Assembly: GCA_030411725.1 (NCBI GenBank)
Contig: MU839842.1
Span: 248,001 to 312,000, forward strand
DNA length: 64,000 nucleotides
Origin: Echria macrotheca
Lineage: Eukaryota; Ascomycota; Sordariomycetes; Sordariales; Schizotheciaceae
Reading direction: 5' to 3'
The translations under genes were made by a program, and so were the position numbers. Positions 54,182 through 64,000 of the stretch are shown piece after piece. Within the stretch, counting starts at the first letter, position 1; every line of letters starts with the position of its first letter. The notes below the pieces were generated by a model that had not been told where the DNA came from, did no database searches, and saw nothing but the letters and a program-made list of their open reading frames with translations.

Positions 54182-55709
54182 CGGTGCGGGTTATTGTGGG
54201 CCCAATACTTTATCTTATTCTCGTTATTTCGTCCAAGCTCTCTTTCAAGTCAAAAAAAGATACAGTTTCTTTTCAACCCTGGCACGAGTATCCAGTGAGC
54301 TGAAGCAATGGGCCCCGAAGAAACGTTGGATATCTACCCGCCTACGGTCCTAAAGTCTCCTTACAGATTACGCGGCACGTCCTTTCCTTGGGCAGAGCAG
54401 AGAATTTGAGATGGCCAACAAGGCACACGCGCAGTTACACACCTAGGCCCAGCTGACCGGACACGCAACCACGATGGATGCATCCTGGATATTCAGATAA
54501 TTCTGATCCATCGAGGCAGTCCCGACGGGCCGGAAAGCATCCCAATTGGGACATATCACGCGAACCGGGAAAGTTAATCATGTCGAGCCGTTGCAGCCGC
54601 AGCTGATGCGTGTCTGCGACGACCCGCATGTGTGCAACCAGGAAAACATTTGGGTCTTGTCCAGTCGGCTGGCTGCCTCCTGCTTGGAGTCTATCGAGAG
54701 GGTCGAGACAGTGGTGTGTCACACTAATGCATTATCTCGCTGTTCATTGCCTCCACAAACAGCCCCCAGGAAAAACCGCAGTCGGGTGGTCAGCAGCGAT
54801 GAGATCCTAGTACTGGGACCGGCATAATATCTGGTGTTATTAAAGTCGCATCTGCGGCATCCTCGGAAAGTGCCGAATTCAGGCACCTTTCAGCATGCTA
54901 CGGTACCTCCCAACAAGCTACGTACGAAGATAAAGGATTTGAGAGAACATCAGGATTGCAGCCGATGAAACAATGCAGGTCATACCAATCTCCCTCGCCA
55001 ACACGCAATCGGCCACCGAGTGGATACAATTTGTCTGTCCGACCGTGAGTGGTGTCCGACAGGACCGACACGCAATCGCGCACCCATCAAATGGTAGGGC
55101 TGAAAGGACCCAGAAAGCCTGGCAGCGACGGAGGACGACACCAGATGGGCCAAGAGCAATCCGCTCGTGCCCGCAGCGGTGGCGCAGACTCTGCTGTGAT
55201 TTGTTGCAGCGGGCCCGGTGAGGATGCATCGTCAGTGGGCGCAGTACGCCGTGCAGGACGCTGTTCTGTCGTCGGATTGGCCATCTCGGGTTGCACCGAA
55301 GAACGAAGAAGGCGCGCCGGCCAGATTGTCCCCAGGCAGGCACCACACGCCGTCCGAAGCTGCAGCCACACATCTTTCCTGCCCAGCACGACAACGAACG
55401 AGAAGGCCGCGTTCGTCTCGAGGGAGCGCACCCCACGTTGACCGACCTGCGCTGCACTGCACCTCATCCGATGGGACCAGACCACGAGCTCGTGATGCTG
55501 CCGGCGATGCTTGCTCTTCCCCCCCGCTCCCGCCACTTTCTTTTTTCCTTGTTTCGCGCAACCTGGTCACGATAGCTTCATTTTGAGGCCGAAATGTTCC
55601 CGGATTTCGTTTTTTGAAGCGCTTTCTGCCGGCGAGACCCCTCGTCTCAACAACTTTCCCGTCACCCCGACCCGCTCCCGTCGCGGGGCTCGTCCGATTG
55701 GTACCAGCG
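54182..55709. other. intergenic, no gene seen
   Basis: About 1.5 kb. Frames between 55000 and 55600 are open on both strands because of local GC bias, but none has a domain, signal or splice structure. It is expected to hold the kelch gene promoter. Confidence 0.4.
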
Positions 55710-57858
55710 ATGCTGTCCCGGACGCAACGCTCGGGCTCCCGGCCGGGCGCCGCGCTTCTGGTGTTTGTTTGCTATCTCGTCGCATTCGCGGCCGCGCAGT
55801 ATGATCCGCTCAAGGACTTTTGTCGGCGCTGGGCCCACCAGGCCGCCGTGGTGGATGACAGGCTGTACATAGACGGCGGGATGGTGGACTGGAAGCCGTT
55901 TTCGGCATCGTCGCAGAACTACACCAGTGGGTCCTCATACCGGCAGTGCAATGCGCATTTGCTAATGGCAGCAAAACAGACCCCTTCTTCCTCTACAGCG
56001 ACCTCGGCCAGACCACCGAGGGCATGCCGACGCTCAACGCCGGACTCTCCAAGAATGCCACGATACCGACCGTCAACGGAGGCGTGCTTTGGGAGGACTC
56101 GGTCAACAAGAGGTTATATCTGTATGGAGGCGAGTTCTACCAGTCGCCGCCCACGGGCTTCGTCCTCTACAGCTACGATATCCTGTACGACAACTGGATT
56201 TCACTTGGACAGCCCGCTGGCTCTGCCATGGTCGTTCCGACGAGCTACGGCGCCGGCGTCTCGATCTCGTGGAAGGGGGAGGCATATCACTACGGGGGTT
56301 GGTTCAACAACGCTTCGGTACCTGGGTGGAATGGCCCCCCTCAAGCGTCGAACCGGTTGATCAAATACACAATGGACACCAACACATGGAGCAACCTGAC
56401 CGGGCCCGACAACGTGAGGAGGGCGGAGGGTGCCATGGTCTACATTCCGGCAGGAGACGCCGGCATGCTGGTGTATTTCGGCGGGAGTGATGACCTGTAT
56501 GGCAATGGCACCCTTACGCCTGAGCCGCTTGACAGGATATATCTATTCGACATCGCCAACACAAAGTGGTACTCGCAGATGGCGACCGGAAGAATACCGG
56601 AAAACCGGCGGCGCTTCTGCGCTGGGGCGACTTGGGCCCAGGACCAGTCGAGTTACAATATGTAAGTGTCTTCCCCGAGATTCGAGCCGTGACTAACGTC
56701 TGCAGATACATCTATGGAGGAGCCGGCTTCCCACCCGATACGACGGGCTACGACGACATTTACATTCTCTCCATTCCGAGCTTCCAGTGGATACGCGGCC
56801 CATATCCTGCCGATTCCAACAGCACCGGTCCCTATCCGAAGAGCATGATGACGTGTAACGTTGTCAACAACGCGCAGATGCTTGTGATCGGTGGAACCTA
56901 TTCTAATGACACAACCTACATGTGTGACGCCGACGTGGTCTGGGGGGAGCATAGCATGGACCTCGGCAAGCAGAACCCGCAGGACGCAATCTGGGCTCTG
57001 TTCAAGCCAAATCTCACCACGTATGTGGTGCCGACCGACATTCTCACTGCCATTGGCGGTGCCAGCACGGGTGGGGCCCAAACAACCGCCCCCGTCTCCG
57101 GTTTCAATGCTCCCGACCTGTCCGTGCTGATGACCCGAAAGGCCATCGTTCAGTCCCGCTCCCCAACTCGCGACGTCTCGGTTCCCACTGCGGGCAAAGC
57201 TCATCCTGGCTCCGGTGTGGTTCTGGGCACCGGTGTGATTGCCGGGATTGCCATCGGGAGCGTCGTCGCAATTATTATCATTCTTACCGCTTGTATTATC
57301 TGCATCCGCCGACGCAAGAAGTACTATGCCGGGCCTCGCCAGGCAAATCAGCCGCCGCCCGGCTGGGCCGGGTCCAATCCACCGTCTGCTTCGCCGGCGT
57401 ACAGCTACCCATCCCCGCCATTACCGGTACCTGTATCGGGTCCTCCCGCCGAGCTCGAGTCCGAACAGGGGATCACGCCAGTGTACTACACGCCGGCACG
57501 AAGCCCCTCCAGCGGCAAATACGAGGCCTGGACTACCCCCGCCGCAGCAGAAATGCCGTTGCCCTCACCGACACGGAGTACTCGGAGTCGACGCGCGTCT
57601 AGGGCGTCAGACCGCGAGAGGGAAGCGAGGGGGGTGATGCCCGGTCAGCCCTATTACTCACCAGTGCGAACACCTGATGCAGTATGGCCTTCGTTTCAAG
57701 GGCAAACACAGAGCCCAAATCAGGGGGGGGTGGCCTACGAGGCTGATTCATCGCCCTTACCAATTCACCCGAGTGGGATCGGGGGCGGGAGGCCAGGGCC
57801 AGGGACGTTGCCTCCCGGCGTGCCGGTGCAGCCGAGATGGGATGAACCTAGGAGGTAG
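55710..57858 (+). CDS. kelch-repeat type I membrane protein
   Basis: Three exons: 55710-55926, 55980-56661 and 56706-57858, giving 683 residues. Introns are GTGGGT...GCTAATGG...AACAG (53 nt) and GTAAGT...GACTAACG...TGCAG (44 nt). The N-terminus has a signal peptide (PGAALLVFVCYLVAFAAAQ). The ectodomain has kelch-type blades with GG and Y...W pairs: LYIDGGMVDW, RLYLYGGEF...NWISLGQP, EAYHYGGWF...NTWSNLTG, MLVYFGGS...TKWYSQM and YIYGGAGF...FQWIRG. A transmembrane helix (GVIAGIAIGSVVAIIIILTA) and RRRKK stop-transfer precede a 160-residue Pro/Ser-rich cytoplasmic tail. Related fungal proteins are surface or septum-associated; the role here is unknown. Confidence 0.85.
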
Positions 57859-58140
57859 AAGGGTACCTAATTCCACGACTTGATGACTTTTTTTCATGGG
57901 CTTGTCTTGGATGCTGGTAAGGCCAGAGGGGCGATTTGGTTAGGAGATATCCCTGGTTGGCTGTTGGCCCTCACAACATTGGTTTTTTTTTTTTTTTTTT
58001 TTTTTTTTGGGGGGGGGGGGGGGTTGGGTTGGGGTATATGGGCAAATTGGTTTTTTATGGGGGGGGGGGTTAATTTTAAATATCCCAAAAAAATATTTTT
58101 GACAGTGAAATAAAAACACCNNNNNNNNNNCCCCGGCGCG

Positions 58141-58174
<34 letters not shown>

Positions 58175-58813
58175 CGCGCGCCCCCCCCCCGCGCGCGCCG
58201 GGGGGGGGGGGGGGGGCCCCCCGGGGTTGGGTTAATAGGGACAATTGGTTTGTATCTCGGGACGGAGTACATGGTAATATTCCCAAAATAGAGATGATGA
58301 AGTGAAAGTAAGACCACCGCGTCCTTGCTGGCAAGATTCCGGTTGTCAGAGCAGGCCCTCGACCACCGGCGGCAAGCTTCCTCGGTTGGAAAATAAAACA
58401 CCCTCTCCATCTCCCCCAAGTTCATATTCGATCCGGCAATGGTCCCGGTTATTCTGGGATGGTTCAATTGTTCTTCTTTGAAAAGGGGTTCAAGCCTATG
58501 AGTTGTACCCACGCGGAATCCTTGACCCTGCTCAGTCAGCATTGGGTTTGGTCGTCTTCCCAGCTGACGGTGGGGAGTTTGGAGTTCTTTGAACATGATA
58601 ACCGAGGCCGCAATTGGAAAGATGCCGTCGCCACAAAGAAGGACTTTCTGCTTTGTGTCATCGTCAGCAGTCACTCCTCGAGATAACTCGCCACCAGGTT
58701 TAAATTCAAGCTGCAACTTCATACGAATCGGCGAAAATGCCATTTTCCCGGGCCACTGCTGCTTGAAACTCATCACCCGCTCCAACAAGGCGCTGCAGCT
58801 CCCAGCTTTGATA
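57859..58813. other. intergenic with homopolymers, N gap and probable misassembly
   Basis: This contains a T run (about 57983-58008), a G run (about 58009-58023), ten Ns (58121-58130), then C- and G-runs to about 58225. The sequence left of the Ns (about 58022-58120) is a degraded copy of that right of them (about 58224-58317). No gene is called across it. Confidence 0.75.
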
Positions 58814-60903
58814 ATGGCCGGACTCGCCCCTGGGTTATACCTGCCAAACCTGCCAACCATCACCCCCCGTGAAAGGAGGACGTTCGACAAATGGCGTATG
58901 AACACTTCGTCGACGCTGCGGGCGTACCGAGAACATGACCGTCAATGGAGACAGCGCACCGCGACAGCGGCTCAATTGCCGGGATTTCTGCAGCTGGCGA
59001 ATGTGGCATATCCAGGCCCTCCAGCAACTGTCATTCTCCCCCCCAACTGGACTCCGGGGCCTCCTGCCTCATTCCGGCTCAGACCTCCCAAGGACCCAAC
59101 GGATGCTATGCTTGACAGGATCAGAGATATCGCCAAAAGAGTCTGGGATCACCGCAAAGACCACGAAATCGAATTCATCAAAATTATAGGACACGGCGGC
59201 CAAGGTATCGCTGCCCTCTTCAAAGGCCCGCCACCGCTGAACAAGTATTACGTTGTGAAGACGAGTATCTCGACGTCACAACAAGCTAGAAATACTCTTG
59301 CGGCGGAAGCCGCAAAGCAACGCGTGAGTCACCCTTCAAAGGTATTATGTCTGCGAGCGAATGCTGACGGCGGGATGGGACACTAGGAATACCTGGGCCT
59401 GGTACATATCGTTCCGGCACTGAAGCTCTATAGGGCTCATCGGCAACCGGCATACGGGATGCAGAGGAAAATGTACAGCTTGCGAAGGCCGAGACCAGGG
59501 CGCAGTCCTATCGAGGAGTCTCAGGCTTTCGCGCCCGATCCAACTTGTATCCTCGAATACTATCCCCGCGGGAGTCTCATGAAATGGATCCGCGAAGTTG
59601 GTTCGAGTATCAGCAACGCAATTCCACCCCCGGCAAACGACCTGGCGGCACACGCAATGGCTATTCCGGAGAGGGACTTATGGAGAATATTTGATTGCTG
59701 TAAGTTCATACCCTGAGAAGGTGAGAAAGTTGAGTGCTCACCGGTGGGCCGGAAAAGTGGTAAAGGGCTGTATAGGGCTGGAGTTTCCACCTACACCAGC
59801 AGAGGTCGAGGATTTCACTGGCAAAAATGTTTCCGAGCGGATGCCGCGACTCCGCTGGAAGACTTCCAGTGGCGTTCACTTGGACCTTGACCCCAGCAAC
59901 GGTATATTTCCCCATTCTTTTCTTCCTTTTTGATTGGCGAGCTATCCATCTAACTGTCGCTAGTCCTTATCGGCGATTTCGACGAGGGAACGCACGGCGA
60001 TATCCACGCCGTAACCCCGGCCTTGAAGATCAATGATTTCGGCTTGTATGAAGAAATGGCTGATAATATCAACAACAGAGAATTGTATGGCCGTTTCTTT
60101 TTGATTCCCGCCATCTGGCTTCGTCCCTGCAGTAAGATTACCGTACACTAACGTTAACAACCATCGAACAGGTATGGGTTCTGGTCGACCAGAGAGTGCG
60201 GAAAGGACAAGTATCTCACACCTGTCGGTTCAATACCCATCAGCCGACGTGGCCATGCGCATCTAACGGGACCAGGAACAATTCACCGATGAATGGGACT
60301 ACTGCCGAAACTACCCTGACCCAGGAGCTGGCTTTAGTGTGGCTGGCAACTATGGCCCCCACACAAATATTTGGGGAATCGGCGCGGTAGGCCTTTCAAC
60401 TGTAGCTCATCACCCGGGCTGTATGGCGGCTTTGCTGACCCTCGAGCCCACGGGGCTTATTGCAGACAATGTCTGACTGCATCACGTTGCGCTATCCTAG
60501 CTATCCCGTTGCCGAATTCATGACGGTGGCCGGTTTCGCCGGGCAGGTGGCGACCTACGGAGGCCATCTGCTGAACTGTACAGCCGTTATACGGGGCAAC
60601 GGAGCACCGATCAATCAGCGATTCCCAGCCGTTGTGCACTGGAGTCAGTACTCGCAAACTCTGAGGGAGCTGGTGGCCCGGTGTCTTTGCCACGACCCGC
60701 TCCACCGGCCCGATCTCAAAACGCTGCAGAGGCTCGTCACAGAAGGTCTCTTGGCACAGGGCCCGACGCGGGCGCTCAACAGAGCCGATCGGCGGAGAGT
60801 CGATCAGCTCATTGCGCGCCCACCCCCCGAACCAACTCGACTACCCACGGAGCTGGCGGATGTAGGTTTTTTGCAGGCAATCCGACACAAAAACATATAC
60901 TGA
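58814..60903 (+). CDS. fungal protein kinase-like protein, seven exons
   Basis: Exons: 58814-59323, 59387-59699, 59758-59901, 59964-60084, 60172-60223, 60276-60386 and 60466-60903, giving 562 residues with all phases closing. The glycine loop is IIGHGGQGIAALF (about 124-136) with Lys149 (VVKTS). The hinge reads CILEYYPRGSL. The catalytic loop HLDLDPSN (Asp317) replaces HRDxKxxN, and the DFG motif is at 347-349 (INDFGL). YLTPEQFTDEWD and AGNYGPHTNIWGIGA stand for the activation and F-helix region. Key residues remain, so activity is possible, though the missing HRD Arg points to an atypical activation mode. The donor of the fifth intron is a weak GTCGGT, required for the YLTPEQF junction. Confidence 0.82.
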
Positions 60904-61446
60904 TAGTGCTTGACAGTGGGTCAACCGGAAAACACCACACGACAATATGAACCCGCCACTTCATTGATCCCGAACTCGCTCGGACCTCACATCTAGTTAC
61001 ATTCCAAGACTTCTTCGACGCCGTGTCCATCATCTCCGCATGACCACAACAGACAACAGAGACAAGTGCCCCAAAACTGCCTTTAGCTTCTCAGCTGCTT
61101 CAGAGCTGATTTCGCGCCGCTTCGATATCTTGACTTCTTCTGGCCCGTAAAGCACACAATAGAGAGTTCAATCTACGGAGTCTGTATTTTTTGGTGCGGA
61201 TGGATTGTTTTTAGAGACTCATGTTTGAATAGCGGGAAAAAATCACGGCAGGGAGCATCGTTCAGAATCGTTTTAGCGGTCCTGCAGGGGAAATAGCGCT
61301 GAAGTAATCTTATTGGATGTGCTAGTTAGGTAGTCAGCGTGAACCATGAAGATTGAAAACATTTCTCCCCAGTCAGCCTCACCCTCGACCCGACTCAAGC
61401 TGCCGACGACACCTGAACATCCAGCCCACGGAGACCCAGTGAAATC
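60904..61446. other. intergenic, no gene seen
   Basis: The space between the complete kinase and the truncated kinase. No coding sequence or repeat was noted. Confidence 0.5.
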
Positions 61447-61767
61447 ATGATCCTAGACATCGAAAAATTGCCCGAGTCTGTTCAGAAAGCCCGGTTCGAA
61501 ACAACTTTCGAGGGACTCGACTTGGTCACGCATCGCTTCCCAAGCACGTCGCCCGACCGTGGCAAGCCCCATGTCGAGACATGGAAACGCGACCGGCAGA
61601 TCGGCCAAGGCGTCTTCGGGCCCGTCTGGCTGGAAACATGCCCTTCAGGGGGCATCGGCTCTAAAATTCGCGCAGTCAAGGAAATCAAGACTACAGGTAT
61701 GAGGGCCGAGTTAAGGGCACACCTGAATCTCTCCGAACCCTCTCTCCGGGCAAATACGGCTTCATAA
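61447..61767 (+). pseudogene. truncated protein kinase N-lobe
   Basis: The 106-codon frame holds the start of a kinase domain: ETWKRDRQIGQGVFGPVWLE (glycine loop) and IRAVKEIK (ATP-binding Lys), then stops. A possible donor GTATGAG lies at 61697. An open, acidic stretch follows (61780-61930, containing DFHEDETGQDPLATADLGSY), but no C-lobe motif such as HRD or DFG is present before the convergent nuclease gene. It is therefore either a relic or a very short kinase-derived gene. It lies 0.5 kb downstream of a full kinase and differs from it in sequence, so it is not a simple tandem copy. Confidence 0.6.
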
Positions 61768-62088
61768 CAAGACGCACGGCTATCAAGTTTCCGGACAGAG
61801 AGATTTCCACGAAGACGAAACAGGGCAGGACCCGCTCGCCACAGCCGACCTCGGGTCATACGCACAAGAGGAGGAGAACGGACTTGTTGGAAAACACCAC
61901 GTATGCTTGGAATCCACTGTATTTAGGCAAACATAAGCTGACCGACGGGAAACGGGGGGAAAAAACTGAAGAGTAAAATACCCGGATTCTACGTTTTCTT
62001 GGTCGAAGAAGATCATTCAAATGAGATAGCATTCAAATACACATGCCTCAATCTGACAGAATTGGTAAATAGAGATCCTGCCGCCTGC
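61768..62088. other. 3' flank of kinase fragment
   Basis: It contains an acidic open stretch at about 61780-61930 that could be a further exon of the truncated kinase; otherwise nothing. Confidence 0.35.
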
Positions 62089-62865
62089 TCAGCAGGTATT
62101 CAACATGCTCGTCAAGGCCGACTTCTCCGCCGAAGTGACGGTCAACGCCCACTTGTACTTGACCTGGACCCAGCTCCTCGCATAGGTGCAGTAGAACGAG
62201 CTCAGCGGCGGCTTCCAGGCATCCGGGCTCTTGTCGCCCTTGGCCTGGTTGACGTTGTCGGTGACGGCCCAGAGCTGGGGAGACGAGATGTCGTTGGCGA
62301 ATTGTTCGCGCTTCGACGTGGTCCAGGAGCTTGCGCCGCTCTGCGCGGACGTCAGCATTCAAACTCAGAAAATGACTATCTATCTACAGAGACAGACGTA
62401 CCACCCAGGCATTCTTGAGGGGGACCATGTGGTCGATGTCGACGTCGCTGGCGGCGGTCCACGTCGCACCGTCGTATGGACTCTTCCATGACCCGGAGGT
62501 GGCCGTGCACGCTGAGTTTACGACAACGTTGGTGCCGTCCCGCTTGAGGACGTATTCACTGGTGTCGTTAGTACCTTTCTCCCGTACCAACGTGGGATAT
62601 GGAAGCATACCGAACGTTGCACGTCCCGCTTTGCGTGCTCCAGTGCGGGAATAGATCGCGACTATAGCCCCCCGGATCGGCATACGCCTTGACCGTCAAG
62701 CTCGACAGCTGTGTCTGGGCCGTGGATGCCGAGGGGATTCCGGGCTTGCTCGTCAGTACAAATGGCCCACGATGTCGGAATACATACCGGAGTCGGCAAA
62801 GCTACCGGGATGGCATGGACGGTAGCGACTGCCGAGAGCAGTCCTGCAAGGATCGTGAACTTCAT
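62089..62865 (-). CDS. secreted HNH nuclease (DUF1524 type)
   Basis: Four exons on the minus strand: 62865-62788, 62744-62611, 62558-62402 and 62340-62089, giving 206 residues. Introns are 43 nt (GTATGT...TACTGACG...CAAG), 52 nt (GTATGC...TACTAACG...CCAG) and 61 nt (GTACGT...GCTGACG...GCAG). The signal peptide is MKFTILAGLLSAVATVHA. The joined protein has the fungal secreted-nuclease signature GYSRDLFPHW, C-x-VREYVLKRDG and the HNH core DVDIDHMVPLKNAW (His114), then NDISSPQLWAVTDNVNQAKG and a Cys-containing C-terminus (SSFYCTYARSW, MLNTC). It probably degrades extracellular nucleic acid for nutrition or competition (family inference). Confidence 0.9.
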
Positions 62866-64000
62866 ACTCGGCGTTGGACACACGAATGTACAGATCTCTC
62901 GACGGGAGTTCCTATGCTGCCACGAAGATGGAAAGGGATATAGTATCGATATATATACCGCTCCTGACACGTTTCTCGGCCCATACCACCCTTCAGCCCT
63001 CGTACTGCAACCCCATCGCCGACACCAAAACCAGGTACCCTCCTCTGTCCTCCGCAGCAGTCATGTCCTGGGCAATCCGTCTCAAACAAATGCCAAGCAC
63101 AGAATGCGCCCCGCACGCCCGCCCGCCCCGTCCGCTGCAGCCAATGCCGGCGCGTTGTAACCCTGCTAGACGTCCAGCCCCGGAGGTGTTTCTCAGAAAC
63201 GAACCAGTAAATCGCCGCGATAAGCCCACGTCGTTGCGGGTGCGCGGCTGTCACCTGGGACTTGGAGTCTTGGCCTTGCTAGGTTTGCGCGGCTGCGTTG
63301 CGTCGAAGTGATTCATATTCTCCCTCAGACGGTACCTGTAATTGTTCGAGAGACACACGGAAGCGAAAAAAGACCCCACGTGTGTTCCTACCCCTGGATT
63401 ACGGGACGGCGGGTGAAATCTAGGGATTTTTTCGGGTGTGGTGGGGAGTGGCCAATCATACGTGGTTATCGCAGCTTCCTAATCGGGAGGCTGCCGAGCG
63501 GGAGATCTGGTTTACAGTGTGGGAGAGGGTTGGATGATCGACGGGGTTGTTTATGTGCAGAGGGTGGTTATGGGGTTTGGTAGCTTACCGGAGATGGCAG
63601 CTGTCAGTTTTGTCGAGTGGGTTTGGGTTTGGAGTGGGTGGTTATTGACTTGAGAAAGATAGAGAGGTAGAGGATGCCAAGTCGATAGGTACGCTACCTA
63701 CCGTGGTCAGGAACGTGATCCCGGGCGGGTACGGACAGTAATAAAACTCAGAAATCGTGCTTCACATCGAGGTTCGATATGATATTGGGCGGAAAAAGAA
63801 CACAGACATCGACACTTCCTTCATCCGATGTCCAGACTTCCCTCAACATACCACAGGCTTGCCAAGAGCATGAGATTCCAGAGAATAATGAACCTACATC
63901 CCAATTTAGCAAATAAAACGGGGACACCTTGAAAAGATTCTGTGTAAACGGTGTCGATGTGATCCAGGGAAGTAAATCCCTCGCCAAGACACCCACCGCA
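62866..64000. other. right end of window, no gene seen
   Basis: Promoter of the nuclease gene and beyond. Short frames on both strands lack domains. A gene truncated by the window edge cannot be excluded. Confidence 0.4.

Noticed and set aside
57940..58905. 321-codon minus-strand frame running through the N gap
   Set aside because: It crosses ten Ns and homopolymer runs in a suspected misassembly, and encodes poly-Gly/poly-Lys there.
1..64000. CRISPR array, bacterial operons or ribosome-binding sites
   Set aside because: The window is eukaryotic (spliceosomal introns, Pol III tRNA gene); no regularly spaced repeat array was seen.

Overview
The window reads as a gene-rich euchromatic segment of a filamentous ascomycete (Pezizomycotina, most likely Sordariomycetes; species not determined). 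The evidence is short introns (mostly 43-105 nt) with GT(A/G)NGT donors and CTAAC-type branch sites, a secreted AA9 polysaccharide monooxygenase, Zn2Cys6 and NACHT/ankyrin proteins of fungal type, and a retrotransposon converted to AT-rich sequence by transition mutations typical of RIP. I rebuilt most multi-exon genes by hand from splice signals. In each case the exon phases close and the joined protein reads through the expected domain.

Left arm (1-35 kb). A DUF6594 membrane protein, a small unknown and a NACHT-ankyrin STAND protein with C-terminal membrane segments come first. Then follows a metabolic stretch from 7.1 to 23.8 kb: secreted six-bladed propeller, divergent Zn2Cys6 regulator, secreted triple SnoaL protein, a fungal N-terminal/ankyrin-like protein, AA9 LPMO, aldo-keto reductase, Dabb protein, TauD-type dioxygenase and MFS exporter. 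No PKS, NRPS or terpene synthase core is present, so this is at most a core-less cluster or two adjacent groups. After it come a pepsin-fold membrane protein without catalytic Asp motifs, an O-fucosyltransferase-like Golgi protein, the conserved ribosome-assembly factor RRB1, a Myb/zinc-finger protein and a second DUF6594 protein.

Middle (35-48 kb). Two small secreted cysteine-containing proteins flank a gene-poor 2.3 kb stretch; one of them is visible only after splicing. A complete but dead Ty1/copia element (39527-45846, 487-bp LTRs, CAGAC target duplication) follows. Its primer-binding site matches the anticodon-loop half of initiator tRNA-Met once RIP transitions are allowed for. An initiator tRNA-Met gene lies 1.2 kb downstream of it.

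Right arm (48-64 kb). Here are a short-chain dehydrogenase, a large protein joining a trypsin-like domain to the same zinc-finger cassette seen at 31-34 kb, a divergent unknown membrane protein, a kelch membrane protein, a probable assembly fault (homopolymers, 10 Ns and a degraded duplicate), a seven-exon protein kinase, a truncated kinase and a secreted HNH nuclease.

Several genes (NACHT-ankyrin, PF17111-type protein, DUF6594 pair, trypsin/zinc-finger and zinc-finger/Myb proteins, unusual kinases) belong to families often found among fungal NLR-like and incompatibility-associated repertoires. That functional link is inference.
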